From Caulobacterales bacterium 32-69-10 (GTDB taxonomy: Bacteria > Pseudomonadota > Alphaproteobacteria > Caulobacterales > Caulobacteraceae): a stretch of DNA of 64,000 nucleotides. The translations under genes were made by a program, and so were the position numbers. Below are positions 39,250-49,536 of the stretch, in pieces. Under the pieces are notes generated by a model that saw only the letters and a list, made by a program, of their open reading frames with translations, searched no databases and was not told the origin of the DNA. The stretch spans positions 1 to 64,000 of the forward strand of contig NCED01000002.1 of NCBI GenBank assembly GCA_002280485.1, in the 5' to 3' direction. Each line of letters opens with the position of its first letter. The stretch's first letter is position 1.

Positions 39250-39750
39250 ATGTCCACCCCCGCCTCACCGAGCGTTGTCCCGTTCCCGCCGCTCGCCCCC
39301 GCCCCGCCCCCCGCCAAGACCGCCGCGTCGCAGGACCGGATCTGGGGCAAGGCCGTCATCGCCAACGGTTATGCCGGCATCCCGTCGATCCTGATCCAGG
39401 CGCAGTCGCGACTGGGGCTGACCGCAATGCAGTTCAACATCCTGGTTCAGCTGCTGGACTATTACCGGGACCCGAACCGCGCCCCCTTCCCGTCGCGGGC
39501 GGAGCTCGGCCGCCGCATCGGTGTGAAGCCGAAGACTATCCAGACCAATATACGGCAGCTTGAGCAGGCCGGCCTGGTGCGTCGCGAGATGCGCAAGACG
39601 GCGGCCGGCGACTGGGCCTCCAACATCTACCATCTCGATGGTCTGATCGAACGGGTCCGCAAGCTCGAACCCGAGTTCACCCAGGCGCGCAAGGATCGGG
39701 AGGCCGCCCGGCTTCGTGTCTCCACTCCGGTGGGACTGCGTCAGCCGTAA
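39250..39750 (+). CDS. Winged-helix (HTH_36-type) plasmid/ICE protein
   Basis: The 166-residue protein has a Pro-rich N-terminus (residues 1-25), then a helix-turn-helix of the HTH_36 type: LTAMQFNILVQLLDYY, FPSRAELGRRIGVKPKTIQTNIRQLEQAGLVRRE. Such proteins in mobile elements act as replication initiator-like or regulatory factors. It starts behind AAGGAG. No initiator domain beyond the HTH is visible. It is divergent from mobC across oriT. Confidence 0.65.
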   Translation: MSTPASPSVVPFPPLAPAPPPAKTAASQDRIWGKAVIANGYAGIPSILIQAQSRLGLTAMQFNILVQLLDYYRDPNRAPFPSRAELGRRIGVKPKTIQTNIRQLEQAGLVRREMRKTAAGDWASNIYHLDGLIERVRKLEPEFTQARKDREAARLRVSTPVGLRQP

Positions 39751-39833
39751 AGTCCGGGCCCAGAATTGATTTACCCCGGGGGCATGCTTTGCAGCAGAGG
39801 CGATCCCGGGGTGTACGCAGGTAGAGATAATCC

Positions 39834-40517
39834 ATGACCCACCCTGATGCAAGGCCGGCGGCCGACGCCGATGCGGTGGAAGCCGCGCTCTCTCTCGAAC
39901 GCTTCGCCCGCTATGTCGCGTGGGCGGAAGGCGACCGCGAGCGCGCCGTGGCCCTCTATACGCTGAACACCCAGGTCTCCGAAGCCCTCTATGTGCCCCT
40001 CCAGGCCCTGGAGGTGGCGCTGCGCAATCGCATCCATACGGTGATGTCCGAGGCCCATGGCCCGGGCTGGTTCCAGCCCGAGGCCGGTCACGTCACCGAC
40101 CGTCAGGCCGAACAGGTGCGCACGGCGATCGCCGAGCTGACCGAGGCGGGCAAGCCGATCGAGGACGGCCGCGTGGTCGCCGCCCTGACCTTCAGCTTTT
40201 GGACCTCGATGTTCGGGCGGGAGCAGGACGATCTGTGGAAGCGCACCCTGCACCGGATCGCCACGCGGGAAGGCCGCTTCCTGGCCAGGAAGGACTTCAC
40301 CGCGCGCCTGACACAGGTGCGGCTCCTGCGGAACCGGATCGCCCACCACGAACCCATTCTCTACGGGAACCTGCCCAAGCTGCATCAGGCCATGCTGGAG
40401 ATGACCCGCTGGCTGTCGCCGGCGATGGACGACTGGCGCGGGACGGTCGACCGCTTCCCCGAGGTCCACCCGGCCGAGCGTCTCGCCCTGCCCCGCCCCG
40501 GGAAGGACGAGGCGTGA
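39834..40517 (+). CDS. Abi_2-like HEPN protein
   Basis: The 227-residue helical protein fits the Abi_2 (AbiD/AbiF) family: FARYVAWAEGDRERAVALYTLN, LQALEVALRNRIHTVM, and near the C-terminus RLLRNRIAHHEPI, the Rx4H HEPN ribonuclease motif. Family members cause abortive infection by RNA cleavage. The next gene begins in its stop codon (GTGA overlap), which implies a functional pair. No antitoxin of a known type is adjacent, so the partner may serve that role. Confidence 0.7.
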   Translation: MTHPDARPAADADAVEAALSLERFARYVAWAEGDRERAVALYTLNTQVSEALYVPLQALEVALRNRIHTVMSEAHGPGWFQPEAGHVTDRQAEQVRTAIAELTEAGKPIEDGRVVAALTFSFWTSMFGREQDDLWKRTLHRIATREGRFLARKDFTARLTQVRLLRNRIAHHEPILYGNLPKLHQAMLEMTRWLSPAMDDWRGTVDRFPEVHPAERLALPRPGKDEA

Positions 40518-41641
40518 GCGAGCCCTCCGGGACGACGAGCCCGGTCATCGACGTGAACATGCTGAGGCGGACGGCCATCGAGGCGCACGGCCTGATCCAC
40601 GCCGACCGGGCCTACTGGCTCTACTACGACGAAACGAACAATATCCGGCGACTGCATCTCCAGGCCGACGCCTTCAACGTCCCGGATCTGAACTGCTGGG
40701 TGCTCGGCGGTCTCGGTCGTCGGGATTCGACCCCGATCGATGTCGCGCCGCTGAGGGCGCGGGCCTTCATCCAGCCCAACGCCGAGGAGCTGCATTTCGC
40801 GCTCTTCGGCCGGGGCGAGTTTCCGAAGGTCCTCGGGTCGAGGAAGCTCGAAACGTTTCTCGACTGGGCGCTGGAGGAAGACTTCCTCGTCCACTACCTC
40901 GCGCTCGACCCCTTCTACTGGTCCGTCGTCGATGTCGTCGACTCGGTGCTGGCGGCCGGGAAAATGCCGGACGGCTTCGGGGAAACCCTGAAGTCGGACC
41001 TCTGCACCGTGCTTCGCGCCGACCGGGCCCGGACCGCGGCCCTGATGGCCCGGTTCGACTATCCCGACCTGAAGCCGGAAAACCGGCACGCCTTCATGAC
41101 CGAGTTGATCGCCTTCGCGGAAGATCACGCCGGTCTGCTGGATCATTTCGGCTACCAGATGCTGCGGGGCCTGCTGCAGATGGGCCGCCACCATCCCTTG
41201 CCCTTCATAGAGGGCGGGGAAGCGCGGGTTCTGATCGACGGCTTCCGGGATTTCTTCCTGGAGCGCATCTGCATCCTGAAGAATGCGAGCCACATCTTCG
41301 ACGCCGAGGACGTCGTCTCCGGCGAGCTCGCCCGGATGACGTTGACCGACGGCGACGCCCCCTTTTGCAACTATCGCTTCGTCGAGAGGTCGCATGACGA
41401 TCCCGGCGTCCAAGCCTCCGATGTGATGGTCGGCTTCCTCGCCAAAGTCTTCAGCTGGATCTCCAGTGTGGACGAGGACGAGGTTCGGGATTTGAAGGCC
41501 GCCCTGAGCCCGGCCCAGGCGCGCAACCGGGAGCGCCTCATCGGTCTTCTCGAGGCCAGCTACGCCGAGAACGCGGCGTTCACGCACACAGTCGTCAGCC
41601 TCGCGGACCGACAGAAGGCCGCGATCTTCCTCGACTTCTGA
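40514..41641 (+). CDS. DUF3800-like protein paired with the HEPN gene
   Basis: GTG 40514 overlaps the upstream stop by 4 bases; an apparent longer frame from 39920 is antiframe of the Abi gene and is ignored. The 375-residue protein has an RNase H-like DUF3800 layout: YWLYYDETNNIRRLHL at the start, an acidic position in LDPFYWSVVDVVDS, and VQASDVMVGFLAKVF near the end. DUF3800 proteins are common in mobile elements and defence islands; activity is unproven. Coupling to an Abi_2 HEPN protein suggests regulator or antitoxin to toxin, or a joint effector. Confidence 0.6.
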   Translation: MSEPSGTTSPVIDVNMLRRTAIEAHGLIHADRAYWLYYDETNNIRRLHLQADAFNVPDLNCWVLGGLGRRDSTPIDVAPLRARAFIQPNAEELHFALFGRGEFPKVLGSRKLETFLDWALEEDFLVHYLALDPFYWSVVDVVDSVLAAGKMPDGFGETLKSDLCTVLRADRARTAALMARFDYPDLKPENRHAFMTELIAFAEDHAGLLDHFGYQMLRGLLQMGRHHPLPFIEGGEARVLIDGFRDFFLERICILKNASHIFDAEDVVSGELARMTLTDGDAPFCNYRFVERSHDDPGVQASDVMVGFLAKVFSWISSVDEDEVRDLKAALSPAQARNRERLIGLLEASYAENAAFTHTVVSLADRQKAAIFLDF

Positions 41642-41645
41642 GGAA

Positions 41646-41670
41646 ACGGGCCGACGGCTCGTCGGCCCGT
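41646..41670. terminator. Hairpin between convergent genes
   Basis: ACGGGCCGAC (41646-41655) pairs with GTCGGCCCGT (41661-41670) around GGCTC, directly after the DUF3800-like stop and before the ardC stop. A 10-bp GC stem without a clear U-tract; it could terminate both. Confidence 0.55.
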
Positions 41671-41677
41671 CCCGGCC

Positions 41678-42562
41678 TCAGGGCTGCAGACCGTGCAGAT
41701 GGTCGACCGCCTTCTGCGCGTGCGAGGCCGCCGAGACGATGAAGCGCTTGTCGTCCTTCAGGACCTCGAGCCAGTTGGCGATATAGGCCGCATGGTCCTC
41801 GCGCGGTTCGAGGGCGAGCCCGAGGTCCGCGCAGAGGAAGGCGGCGCCGAGCTCGGCGACGAGCTCTTCGCGGGCATAGCCGGCGTCGCCGAAGCGCTGA
41901 CGGCCCAGGTCCCGATCGAGACGCGTGGGATGGCGCGTCCAGTGGGTCATCTCGTGGCCGAGGGTGCTGTAGTAGTCGTCCGCCGTCTCGAAACATTCGA
42001 ACGGCGGCATCTGCACATGGTCCGGACCCGGGGCGTAGTAGGCGCTGCCGCCGCCGTGCCGGATCTCGGCGCCGCAGTGTCTGAAGAAGGCGTCGATGCG
42101 GGCGATCCGCTCATCCGGATTAATCTCGATCGTCTCCGGTTCGCCGAAGCGCTCCGGCAGGCCTTCGATCTGATCGACGTTGAAGACGGTGTAGGCCTTC
42201 AGGAACGGGATGCGCTGCTGGACGTCCGCGCCCGTGTCGTCGGTGTCCTCACGGACGATCTGGTTGGCGTAGACGACCGTCGCGCCGCGTTCGCCCTTAC
42301 GGACGTGGGCGCCGAGGGCCAGCGCCTGACGGAAGGTCATCCAGGTGGAGCGGCTGAATCCCCGGCTGGCCGCTTCGCCCCAGAGCAGGACGACATTGAT
42401 GCCGTTGTAGGGCGTTCCATCATGGCGGAGCGGGCGGCTGACGGAGATCGAGGCCTTCCAGGGCTGGGTCCAGGGGCGGACCCCGGCTTCGAGCTGGGCG
42501 ATGATCTGTTGGGTGACCCGGGTGTGGATGTCCGGGCGTGCGGGATCGGCGGGGCGCGTCAT
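41678..42562 (-). CDS. ardC: ArdC-like antirestriction protein with zincin motif
   Basis: The 294-residue protein starts with the ArdC N-terminal ssDNA-binding domain (IHTRVTQQIIAQLEAGVRPWTQPW; NGINVVLLWGEAASRGFSRS). It ends with a metallopeptidase-like domain carrying HEMTHWTRH (HExxH) and EELVAELGAAFLC. ArdC protects incoming single-stranded DNA or blocks host restriction during conjugation. It is a hallmark of plasmids and ICEs, fitting the relaxase nearby. A hairpin separates it from DUF736 upstream. Confidence 0.85.
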   Translation of the reverse strand: MTRPADPARPDIHTRVTQQIIAQLEAGVRPWTQPWKASISVSRPLRHDGTPYNGINVVLLWGEAASRGFSRSTWMTFRQALALGAHVRKGERGATVVYANQIVREDTDDTGADVQQRIPFLKAYTVFNVDQIEGLPERFGEPETIEINPDERIARIDAFFRHCGAEIRHGGGSAYYAPGPDHVQMPPFECFETADDYYSTLGHEMTHWTRHPTRLDRDLGRQRFGDAGYAREELVAELGAAFLCADLGLALEPREDHAAYIANWLEVLKDDKRFIVSAASHAQKAVDHLHGLQP

Positions 42563-42597
42563 GGCGGCCTCCTCGAAACGGAGTGTGGGAAGAAGGA

Positions 42598-42624
42598 GCG
42601 GCGGCGCGGTCTCCGCGCCGCCGC
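42598..42624 (-). terminator. Hairpin after the DUF736 gene
   Basis: GCGGCGGCGCGG and CCGCGCCGCCGC form a perfect 12-bp stem with a TCT loop just downstream of the DUF736 stop (minus strand), followed by CTCCTTCTTCC. Likely a partial terminator before ardC. Confidence 0.55.
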
Positions 42625-42634
42625 GGCTCTTTGG

Positions 42635-42928
42635 TCAGCGGGACCAGATCAGGCTGTGTCCGCCCTCGACCTCCACCAGGGAGGCGTAGATCGGTCCCGG
42701 GAAGCTGGGATCGTCGAGCTTGACCGAGAGGTAGTCGCGGTCTTGCTGGCTCTTGCGCTTCCAGGCGGCGCCGAACTCGGTCTGGCCGGCGAAGATCCGG
42801 AAGTCGGGGGCCTTGTCGTCGTTCTTCTCGTTGGGCCGAAGAACCGCCGCCTTGACGTTCAGGGTGAGGGTCTTGATCGAACCGGTGTAGCCGTCGCCTT
42901 GGGCGGTGAAGGTGCCGATGGTGGCCAT
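42635..42928 (-). CDS. DUF736 family protein
   Basis: ATG 42928 follows AGGAGAG and is preferred over the longer frame. The 97-residue protein begins [24 protein letters not shown] and ends [14 protein letters not shown], the complete DUF736 domain. It is carried by many conjugative elements of alphaproteobacteria and is located near ArdC-type genes, but its function is unknown. It is separated from yedK by 347 bases. Confidence 0.8.
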   Translation of the reverse strand: MATIGTFTAQGDGYTGSIKTLTLNVKAAVLRPNEKNDDKAPDFRIFAGQTEFGAAWKRKSQQDRDYLSVKLDDPSFPGPIYASLVEVEGGHSLIWSR

Positions 42929-43275
42929 GTCAGTCTCTCCTTTGCTTCGGGCCACGCCTGCCGCGGCCTCGATGGCGATCGGGAGACCGGGGCCCGGGCG
43001 GCGCGCAGGGAGAGTGGAGCGAGCCCCCGCAGCGAAGCGGAGGACCGCGACAAGAGACTTTCTTGTTTCGCGAGGAAGGCCGTCAGGCCGGGGATGAAAG
43101 TCGCGCAAGCGGTTGCGCCAGCCGACCGGGTTTCGGTCAGATCCGCCTCATCGAGAGGCCGCGCCGGCTGGCGCGAAAAGGATGCGAGACCCCGGCCGCC
43201 CCGAACACCCCGTCATCGCCATCGGTCCCCGGCATGGTCGGTCAGGCCCCAACCCGCCCAGGCTCAAACCGGCGC
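42929..43275. other. Intergenic region upstream of DUF736 with an inverted repeat
   Basis: No gene is supported. ACAAGA-GACTT-TCTTGT at 43050-43066 is a 6-bp inverted repeat about 122 bases before the DUF736 start and could be an operator or promoter element. The remaining sequence is GC-rich with no recognisable signal. Confidence 0.35.
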
Positions 43276-43854
43276 TCAGGCTGCGGCGGGGAAGACCTTC
43301 TCGACGTCGAGGCTCCCGGCGGGCAGAGCCCGCAACAGTTCGGTCTGGGGCCGCTGAAGGTCGAGCCAGGCAGCACCGTCCTCGGGCCGAAGCACCACGA
43401 TCTGCCGGTCGTGATAGGGGGCGATATCTTCCCCCGGCTCGGTGGTCAGCATGGCGAAGGCGCCGTCCTTGATCAGGCCCGCCACCCAGAAGAGCCGCTG
43501 GCCGGACAGGGTGAAGCGCCATTTGGTCTTTCTCTTCTGTCCGGGTTCAGGGTCGGTGAACTCGAAGAAGCCGTCCGCGGGGATCAGGCACCGGTGCGAC
43601 CCCTCGAAGGATCGCCCGTCGGATCGGAAGTTGAAGACCGGGCGTCCGCCCTGCCCCTTCCAGGCCCAGGGGGTCATGACGGCTTCGGGCCCCTCCGCCC
43701 CCATCTGGATGATCGGGGCCCGATCCCCGATGCGGATCGAGGCCATCGGGCCGAAGTTCGGCATGCCGCCGGGAAAGACGAGCCGATTTCCCGTCAGATT
43801 GAACGCCGCGATCACATCGTCGAACGGCAGGATGAGTTGGTACTCGTTGCACAT
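43276..43854 (-). CDS. yedK: YedK/HMCES-type SOS response-associated DNA-protein crosslink protein
   Basis: The 192-residue protein has the SRAP fold marks: catalytic Cys2 (MCNEYQLI), SHRCLIPADGFFEF with the conserved Glu, and a C-terminal His (APYHDRQIVVL). SRAP proteins form a covalent thiazolidine bond to abasic sites in ssDNA and shield them from cutting. It is divergent from the imuA-imuB-dnaE2 operon, with a LexA box in the shared intergenic region, so both may be induced by DNA damage. Confidence 0.85.
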   Translation of the reverse strand: MCNEYQLILPFDDVIAAFNLTGNRLVFPGGMPNFGPMASIRIGDRAPIIQMGAEGPEAVMTPWAWKGQGGRPVFNFRSDGRSFEGSHRCLIPADGFFEFTDPEPGQKRKTKWRFTLSGQRLFWVAGLIKDGAFAMLTTEPGEDIAPYHDRQIVVLRPEDGAAWLDLQRPQTELLRALPAGSLDVEKVFPAAA

Positions 43855-43963
43855 GACCTGAGCTCCCGTGACGTCGCGCCGAGGATTTCACGGCTCCGGG
43901 GTCGCCGCAAATCCCGGGGGAAAAGGCACCGGCCGGATTGACTCCGGCCTCACCTTCGAACCA

Positions 43964-43978
43964 GAACATTTCAGGAAC
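43964..43978. promoter_or_regulatory. LexA (SOS) box
   Basis: GAAC-ATTTCAG-GAAC (GTTC-CTGAAAT-GTTC on the other strand) is a perfect alphaproteobacterial LexA operator, GTTC-N7-GTTC. It ends 27 bases before the imuA start and lies about 110 bases from the yedK start. Damage induction of the mutasome is therefore expected. Confidence 0.85.
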
Positions 43979-44005
43979 ATCATAGAGACGAGGAGGAGTT
44001 CGTCC

Positions 44006-44764
44006 ATGCCGGCCGCCCGCTCGGCCCACTTCGACGATCTGCGCGCCAAGGTTCGCGCGCTGGAGCAGGCTGACCGTCGCGCGGCCGGCGTGCTGCCGTT
44101 CGAGGTGGCGACGCTGGACGCCGCCCTGCCGGGCGGAGGTCTCGCGCTCGGGGCGCTCCACGAGGTGGCCGGGGGCGGCGACGATGCCGTCGGCGGCGCG
44201 GCGGCCGCCCTGTTCGCGGCGGGCATCGTCGCCCGTCTGCCCGGACCGGTTCTGTGGTGCATCACCCGCCCCGACCTGTTCGCCCCCGCGCTCAACCATG
44301 CAGGGCTGGGACCGGACCGGGTCATCTACGTCGAGGCGGGCGACGAGAAGGCGCTGATGGCCTGTTTCGAGGAGGGCCTGCGCCATGGCGGGCTGGCGGG
44401 CGTCGTCTGCGAGACATCCCGCCTGACCATGACCGCCTCGCGCCGGCTGCAGCTGGCCGCCGAGGCGTCGGGCGTCATCGGCCTTGCGGTCCGGCGATGG
44501 CGCCGGGCGGCGGAGGCCGCCGACTTCGGCCAGCCGACCGCCGCCGCCACGCGCTGGCGCGTCAGCGCCGAGCCATCGGCGCCCTTGCCGGTCCCCGGGA
44601 TCGGTCGGGCGCGATGGCGGATCGAACTTATGCGTTGCCGCGGCGCCGACGCGGCGGACTTCATTCTGGACGCTTGCGATGAGACGGGTCGTCTCGCTCT
44701 TCCTGCCGAACTGGCCCGTCGATCGGTTGCACCGCCGGCTGGGCGCCGACGCACCGCCGCCTGA
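44006..44764 (+). CDS. imuA: ImuA, RecA-like mutasome accessory protein
   Basis: ATG 44006 has AGGAGG 9 bases upstream. The 252-residue protein resembles a RecA/SulA-like fold: FEVATLDAALPGGGLALGALHEVAG, and WCITRPDLFAPALNHAGLGPDRVIYVEAGDEKALMACFEEGL. There is no Walker A lysine, as is usual for ImuA. ImuA interacts with RecA and supports ImuB/DnaE2 translesion synthesis. It overlaps imuB by 86 bases in a different frame, consistent with translational coupling. Confidence 0.85.
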   Translation: MPAARSAHFDDLRAKVRALEQADRRAAGVLPFEVATLDAALPGGGLALGALHEVAGGGDDAVGGAAAALFAAGIVARLPGPVLWCITRPDLFAPALNHAGLGPDRVIYVEAGDEKALMACFEEGLRHGGLAGVVCETSRLTMTASRRLQLAAEASGVIGLAVRRWRRAAEAADFGQPTAAATRWRVSAEPSAPLPVPGIGRARWRIELMRCRGADAADFILDACDETGRLALPAELARRSVAPPAGRRRTAA

Positions 44765-46199
44765 GCATCCTCTCGTCCTCACCGGCCGGATCGGTCGCAA
44801 ACGAGTCGTGACGGCCTGCAACGCCGCCGCCGCCGCCTCCGGCGCGCGCGTCGGCATGGCCGCGACCCAGGCCCAGGCCCTGATCCCGGGTCTGGACGTG
44901 AGAGACGCCGATCCGCATGGCGACGCCGAGGCTCTGGACCGCCTCGCCCTGTGGGCGATGCACCGCTACGCCCCCGTGTGCCAGGCCGATCCGCCGGATG
45001 GGCTGGCGATCGACGTCACCGGCGCCGCCCATCTTAAGGGAGGCGAGGCGGCGCTTCTGCGCGATCTGGCGACGCGCCTTCAGGGCGTCGGTGTGACCAG
45101 TCGGGGCGTCGTCGGCCCCACGCTCGGCGCCGCCCATGCGGTCGCCCGTTTCCGCGCCAACCAGAGCCTCATCGCGGAAGACGGCGTCGATGCGGCGCTC
45201 TCCCCCTTGCCGCTGGAGGCCTTGCGCCTCCCGGCGGACCTTCCCGCCGGGCTGAGGCGAATGGGGTTCGAGCGGATCGGCGACGTCGCCCACCGGCCCC
45301 GCGCGCCTCTCCAGCTCCGTTTCGGAGCGGAGCTGGGCCGGCGTCTCGACCAGGCCTATGGCCGGTCGGGCGAGCCCCTGATCCCGGTCGAGGCGCCTGA
45401 GACGCCCCGCGTCGAACGGGTCTTCGCCGAGCCTATCGGGGCCCCTGAAACCCTGGCCCGGTACGCCGGCGCCCTGGCCGAAGCCCTGTGCGGGCAGTTG
45501 GAGACGCGCGGCCTGGGGGCGCGACGGCTCGACTGGCTCTGCTACCGCGTGGACAACCGGATCGAGGCGGTCCGTGTGGGTCTGGCCAAGCCGGTGCGCG
45601 ACGTGCGCCGACTGACCCGGCTGCTGACCGACAAGATCGAAACGATCGCGCCCGGCTTCGGCATCGACCGCATGACGCTGGCCGCGAGTGCGGCCGAGCC
45701 GCTGAACTGGCGGCCCGCCGCCGCGCGTTTCGGCGCGGAGGCCGCACCGGACGTGTCCATGCTCGTCGATACCTTGGCGAACCGGATCGGCGCCGACCGG
45801 CTCTATCGGCTGTCTCCGGTGGAAAGCGACGTCCCGGAGCGCTCCACCCGGAAGGTCGCACCTCTGTCCGCCCCGACGGGCGGGGCCTGGGCGCCGGACT
45901 GGCCACGCCCGACGCGGCTGTTCCGCAAGCCGGAGCCGATCGAGACGATCGCGCTCCTGCCCGACAACCCGCCGACCCATTTCACCTGGCGCGGCGTCCG
46001 CCGCCGGATCCGCCGGGCCGACGGCCCGGAGCGGATCTTCGGCGAGTGGGGGCGACGCGATGCGGAGATGTGGGCGGTCCGCGACTACTTCCAGGTCGAG
46101 GACGACGCCGGCGAGCGCTTCTGGCTGTTCCGGGCCGGCGACGGCGAGGATGCGACGACCGGCTCCCAGGCCTGGTTCATCCACGGCCGGTTCGGATGA
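44679..46199 (+). CDS. imuB: ImuB, inactive Y-family polymerase homologue
   Basis: The 506-residue protein ([20 protein letters not shown]) has Y-family palm/fingers/little-finger layout. The catalytic acidic residues of active polymerases are missing or altered (LPNWPVDRL in place of the first DxD site; [11 protein letters not shown] without the DE pair). ImuB proteins are non-catalytic hubs that bind the beta-clamp, ImuA and DnaE2. The start is inside imuA and the stop overlaps dnaE2 by 4 bases. Confidence 0.85.
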   Translation: MRRVVSLFLPNWPVDRLHRRLGADAPPPEHPLVLTGRIGRKRVVTACNAAAAASGARVGMAATQAQALIPGLDVRDADPHGDAEALDRLALWAMHRYAPVCQADPPDGLAIDVTGAAHLKGGEAALLRDLATRLQGVGVTSRGVVGPTLGAAHAVARFRANQSLIAEDGVDAALSPLPLEALRLPADLPAGLRRMGFERIGDVAHRPRAPLQLRFGAELGRRLDQAYGRSGEPLIPVEAPETPRVERVFAEPIGAPETLARYAGALAEALCGQLETRGLGARRLDWLCYRVDNRIEAVRVGLAKPVRDVRRLTRLLTDKIETIAPGFGIDRMTLAASAAEPLNWRPAAARFGAEAAPDVSMLVDTLANRIGADRLYRLSPVESDVPERSTRKVAPLSAPTGGAWAPDWPRPTRLFRKPEPIETIALLPDNPPTHFTWRGVRRRIRRADGPERIFGEWGRRDAEMWAVRDYFQVEDDAGERFWLFRAGDGEDATTGSQAWFIHGRFG

Positions 46200-49100
46200 G
46201 CGAGACCGCAACGCGGCGCTATGCCGAACTCCAGTGCGCCTCCCACTTCTCGTTCCTGCGCGGCGCCAGCGGCTGCGACGAGCTGTTCGCCCAGGCCGCC
46301 GTCTGCGGCCTGGAGGCGCTCGCCATCACCGACCGGAACAGCGTCGCCGGCATCGTGCGAGCGCATGAGGCCGCCAAGGCGACCGGGGTTCGACTGGTGA
46401 TCGGCTGTCGTCTCGAACTCGTCGATGAGACCGCTATACTGGTCTATCCGACCGATCGGGCGGCCTACAGTCGCCTGTGTCGACTGCTGACCCTCGGGAA
46501 GGGGCGCGCAGGCAAGGGTGCGTGTCGCCTCGACTGGTCCGATCTGGCGGACCATGCCGGGGGCCTGATCGCCGTGCTCGTCACCGATCGCGCCGATGCG
46601 TCGTACCGCCGACGCCTCTCGGCCCTGGCCGACATCTTCGGCGCTGACGCCTATTGCGCCCTGACCCTGCGCCGCCGCCCCCGGGACCAGATGCGGCTGC
46701 ATCAACTTTCGGAGCTGGCCCAGGATCTTGGGGTGAACACTGTCGTGACCAACGACGTCCTCTTCCACCACCCGGACCGCCGCATCCTTCAGGACGTGCT
46801 GACCTGCATTCGCGAGGGCTGCACGATCGACGATGTCGGCTTCAAGCGGGAACGCTCGGCCGATCGTCACCTGAAGCGCGCCGAGGAGATGCACCGGCTG
46901 TTCGCCCGCTATCCGGACGCTCTGCGCCGGTCGGTCGAGATCGCCGACCGGTGCCGGTTCAACCTCGACGAGCTGTCGTATCAGTATCCCAGGGAGGCCG
47001 CCCTGCCCGGCCTGACGCCGCAACAGGCGCTGGAGCGATTGACCTGGGAGGGCGCGGCCGGCCGCTATCCGGACGGCTTGCCGGACAAGGTGCGCGCCAG
47101 CCTGAAGCATGAGCTGACGCTCATCGAGGCCCTGGGCTATGCCCCCTATTTCCTGACGGTGAACTCCATCGTCCGCTTCGCCCGAAGCCGGGACATCCTC
47201 TGCCAGGGCCGCGGATCGGCCGCCAATTCGGCGGTCTGTTTCGTGTTGGGCATCACCTCGATCGACCCGGGCCGCAACCACCTGCTGTTCGAACGCTTCG
47301 TCAGCCAGGAGCGGAAGGAGCCGCCGGACATAGACGTCGATTTCGAGCACGAACGGCGCGAGGAGGTGATCCAGTGGGTCTATGAGACCTACGGCCGCGA
47401 TCGCGCGGCGCTGTGCGCCACCGTGATCCGCTACCGGTCACGCGGCGCCCTGCGCGCCGTGGGAAAGGCGCTCGGCCTGTCCGAGGATCTGATCAAAACG
47501 CTGTCGTCCCAGGTCTGGAGCTATTCCAGCGAGGGCGTCGAGGATCGACACGCCGAGGAACTGAACCTCAACCTCCAGGATCGGCGCCTTCGGCTGGCGC
47601 TCGACCTGTCCCGCCAGCTGATCGGCTTTCCCCGGCATTTGAGCCAGCACCCGGGCGGCTTCGTCCTGACGGACGACCGACTGGACGATCTCGTCCCCAT
47701 CGAGCCTGCGGCGATGAAGGACCGCCAGGTGATCGAATGGGACAAGGACGACATCGACGCCCTGAAGTTCATGAAGGTCGATGTGCTTGCGCTCGGCATG
47801 CTGAGCTGCATGCGACGGGGCCTGGACCTGCTGCGGGACCACAAGGGCGTCGAGCTCGATCTGGCCTCGATCCCGGCCGAGGATCCGAAGACCTATGCGA
47901 TGATCCGCAAGGCGGACACGCTGGGGGTCTTCCAGATCGAGAGCCGGGCCCAGATGGCCATGCTCCCCCGGATCAAGCCGCGCACCTTCTACGACTTGGT
48001 CATCGAGGTGGCGATCGTCCGCCCTGGCCCGATTCAGGGCGACATGGTCCACCCCTATCTGCGACGACGCGAGGGCAAGGAGCCGGTCGACTATCCCAAG
48101 CCGGAGCTGGAGCGGGTGCTGGGCAAGACGCTCGGCGTCCCCCTCTTCCAGGAACAGGCGATGCGGGTCGCCATCGAATGCGCCGGGTTCACGGCGTCCG
48201 AGGCGGACCAGCTGCGCCGGGCCATGGCGACGTTCAAATTCACCGGCGGCGTCAGCCACTTCAAGGACAAGCTGGTCAACGGCATGGTCGAGCGCGGCTA
48301 TACGGCCGAGTTCGCCGAGAAGACCTTCAGCCAGCTGGAGGGCTTCGGCTCCTATGGTTTCCCCGAGAGCCATGCGGCGTCCTTCGCCCTGATCGCCTAC
48401 GCCTCCTCCTGGCTCAAATGCCATCACCCCGACGTCTTCTGCGCCGCCCTGCTGAACGCCCAACCCATGGGGTTCTATGCCCCGGCCCAGATCGTTCGCG
48501 ACGCCCGTGAGCACGGCGTCGAAATCCGCCCGGTCTGCGTCAACGCCAGCCGCTGGGACTGCACGCTTGAGCCCACCGACCGTGAGGACCGCTTCGCCGT
48601 TCGTCTCGGCCTGCGCATGGTGCGCGGCCTGGCGAATGCGGACGCGGGGTGCCTCGTCGTTCATCGGCGCGCGGCGGCCTTCACCAGTGTCGAGGATGTC
48701 TGGCGACGCTCCTCGACGCCGGTCGGCGCCCTCACCCGCCTCGCCGAGGCGGACGCTTTCCTGCCGTCCATGGGCCTGCAAAGGCGCGAGGCACTATGGG
48801 CGATCAAGGCCCTGCGTGATGATCCCCTACCCCTGTTCGCCGTCGTCCAGGACGATGGCGCGACAACACCGGAGGTCGCTGAGCCGGACGCGACCCTGCC
48901 CGGAATGCCGGCGGGCCAGGAGGTGGTCGAGGACTACAGCCATGTCGGCCTGACCTTGCGCGAGCATCCGGTCGCCTTCCTGCGCGACACCCTCCAGTCG
49001 CGCCATGTCATGACCTGCGCGGACGCCTCAGCGATGCGGGACCGCCGCCAGACCCGGGTCGCAGGTCTGGTGCTCGTCCGTCAGAAGCCCGGCTCAGCCA

Positions 49101-49453
49101 AGGGCGTGATGTTCATCACGATCGAGGACGAGACCGGCGTCGCCAATCTGGTCATCTGGCCCAGCCTCTACGAACAGCAGCGCCGCATCGTGCTCGGCGC
49201 CAGCCTTCTCGTCGTAGACGGGACGGTCCAGCGCGAGGGCGAGGTCGTCCACATCGTGGCGACACGCATGCACGACGCATCCGACCTATTGGCGTCACTG
49301 GGCCAGCGGGATCACTTCCCCCTGCCGCACGGCCGGGGCGACGAGGTTTATCGCGGCAGCGCGCCCGACGCCCGCACGCCCAAGGTGCGGGACATCTACA
49401 TCCCCGATCTGTCGCTTGAGGCGATCAGGGTGCGAACGCGGGACTTCCGTTAG
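46196..49453 (+). CDS. dnaE2: DnaE2 (ImuC), error-prone DNA polymerase III alpha-type
   Basis: The 1085-residue protein has an N-terminal PHP domain ([18 protein letters not shown]), the polymerase palm with [17 protein letters not shown], the catalytic aspartates in [13 protein letters not shown] and DVDVLAL-type [12 protein letters not shown], HhH (residues 830-900) and an OB-like C-terminal domain. It extends past lesions and causes most SOS mutations in alphaproteobacteria. Coupled by ATGA to imuB. Location on a mobile element is notable. Confidence 0.9.
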   Translation: MSETATRRYAELQCASHFSFLRGASGCDELFAQAAVCGLEALAITDRNSVAGIVRAHEAAKATGVRLVIGCRLELVDETAILVYPTDRAAYSRLCRLLTLGKGRAGKGACRLDWSDLADHAGGLIAVLVTDRADASYRRRLSALADIFGADAYCALTLRRRPRDQMRLHQLSELAQDLGVNTVVTNDVLFHHPDRRILQDVLTCIREGCTIDDVGFKRERSADRHLKRAEEMHRLFARYPDALRRSVEIADRCRFNLDELSYQYPREAALPGLTPQQALERLTWEGAAGRYPDGLPDKVRASLKHELTLIEALGYAPYFLTVNSIVRFARSRDILCQGRGSAANSAVCFVLGITSIDPGRNHLLFERFVSQERKEPPDIDVDFEHERREEVIQWVYETYGRDRAALCATVIRYRSRGALRAVGKALGLSEDLIKTLSSQVWSYSSEGVEDRHAEELNLNLQDRRLRLALDLSRQLIGFPRHLSQHPGGFVLTDDRLDDLVPIEPAAMKDRQVIEWDKDDIDALKFMKVDVLALGMLSCMRRGLDLLRDHKGVELDLASIPAEDPKTYAMIRKADTLGVFQIESRAQMAMLPRIKPRTFYDLVIEVAIVRPGPIQGDMVHPYLRRREGKEPVDYPKPELERVLGKTLGVPLFQEQAMRVAIECAGFTASEADQLRRAMATFKFTGGVSHFKDKLVNGMVERGYTAEFAEKTFSQLEGFGSYGFPESHAASFALIAYASSWLKCHHPDVFCAALLNAQPMGFYAPAQIVRDAREHGVEIRPVCVNASRWDCTLEPTDREDRFAVRLGLRMVRGLANADAGCLVVHRRAAAFTSVEDVWRRSSTPVGALTRLAEADAFLPSMGLQRREALWAIKALRDDPLPLFAVVQDDGATTPEVAEPDATLPGMPAGQEVVEDYSHVGLTLREHPVAFLRDTLQSRHVMTCADASAMRDRRQTRVAGLVLVRQKPGSAKGVMFITIEDETGVANLVIWPSLYEQQRRIVLGASLLVVDGTVQREGEVVHIVATRMHDASDLLASLGQRDHFPLPHGRGDEVYRGSAPDARTPKVRDIYIPDLSLEAIRVRTRDFR

Positions 49454-49536
49454 CCTTCCACAGCGACCAAATCAGCATCACAACTACAGCTAGGACCCGG
49501 AAACGGGCGCAAAAACCTAGACGGGACAAATACGCC

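Noticed and set aside
39920..40513. Apparent 5' extension of the DUF3800-like gene to 573 residues
   Set aside because: The extra part is an out-of-frame reading of the Abi_2 gene. The GTG at 40514 with a 4-base overlap is a far better start.
45488..46195. Apparent 5' extension of dnaE2 into imuB
   Set aside because: PHP domain starts at ATG 46196, coupled to the imuB stop. The upstream part is an out-of-frame reading of imuB.
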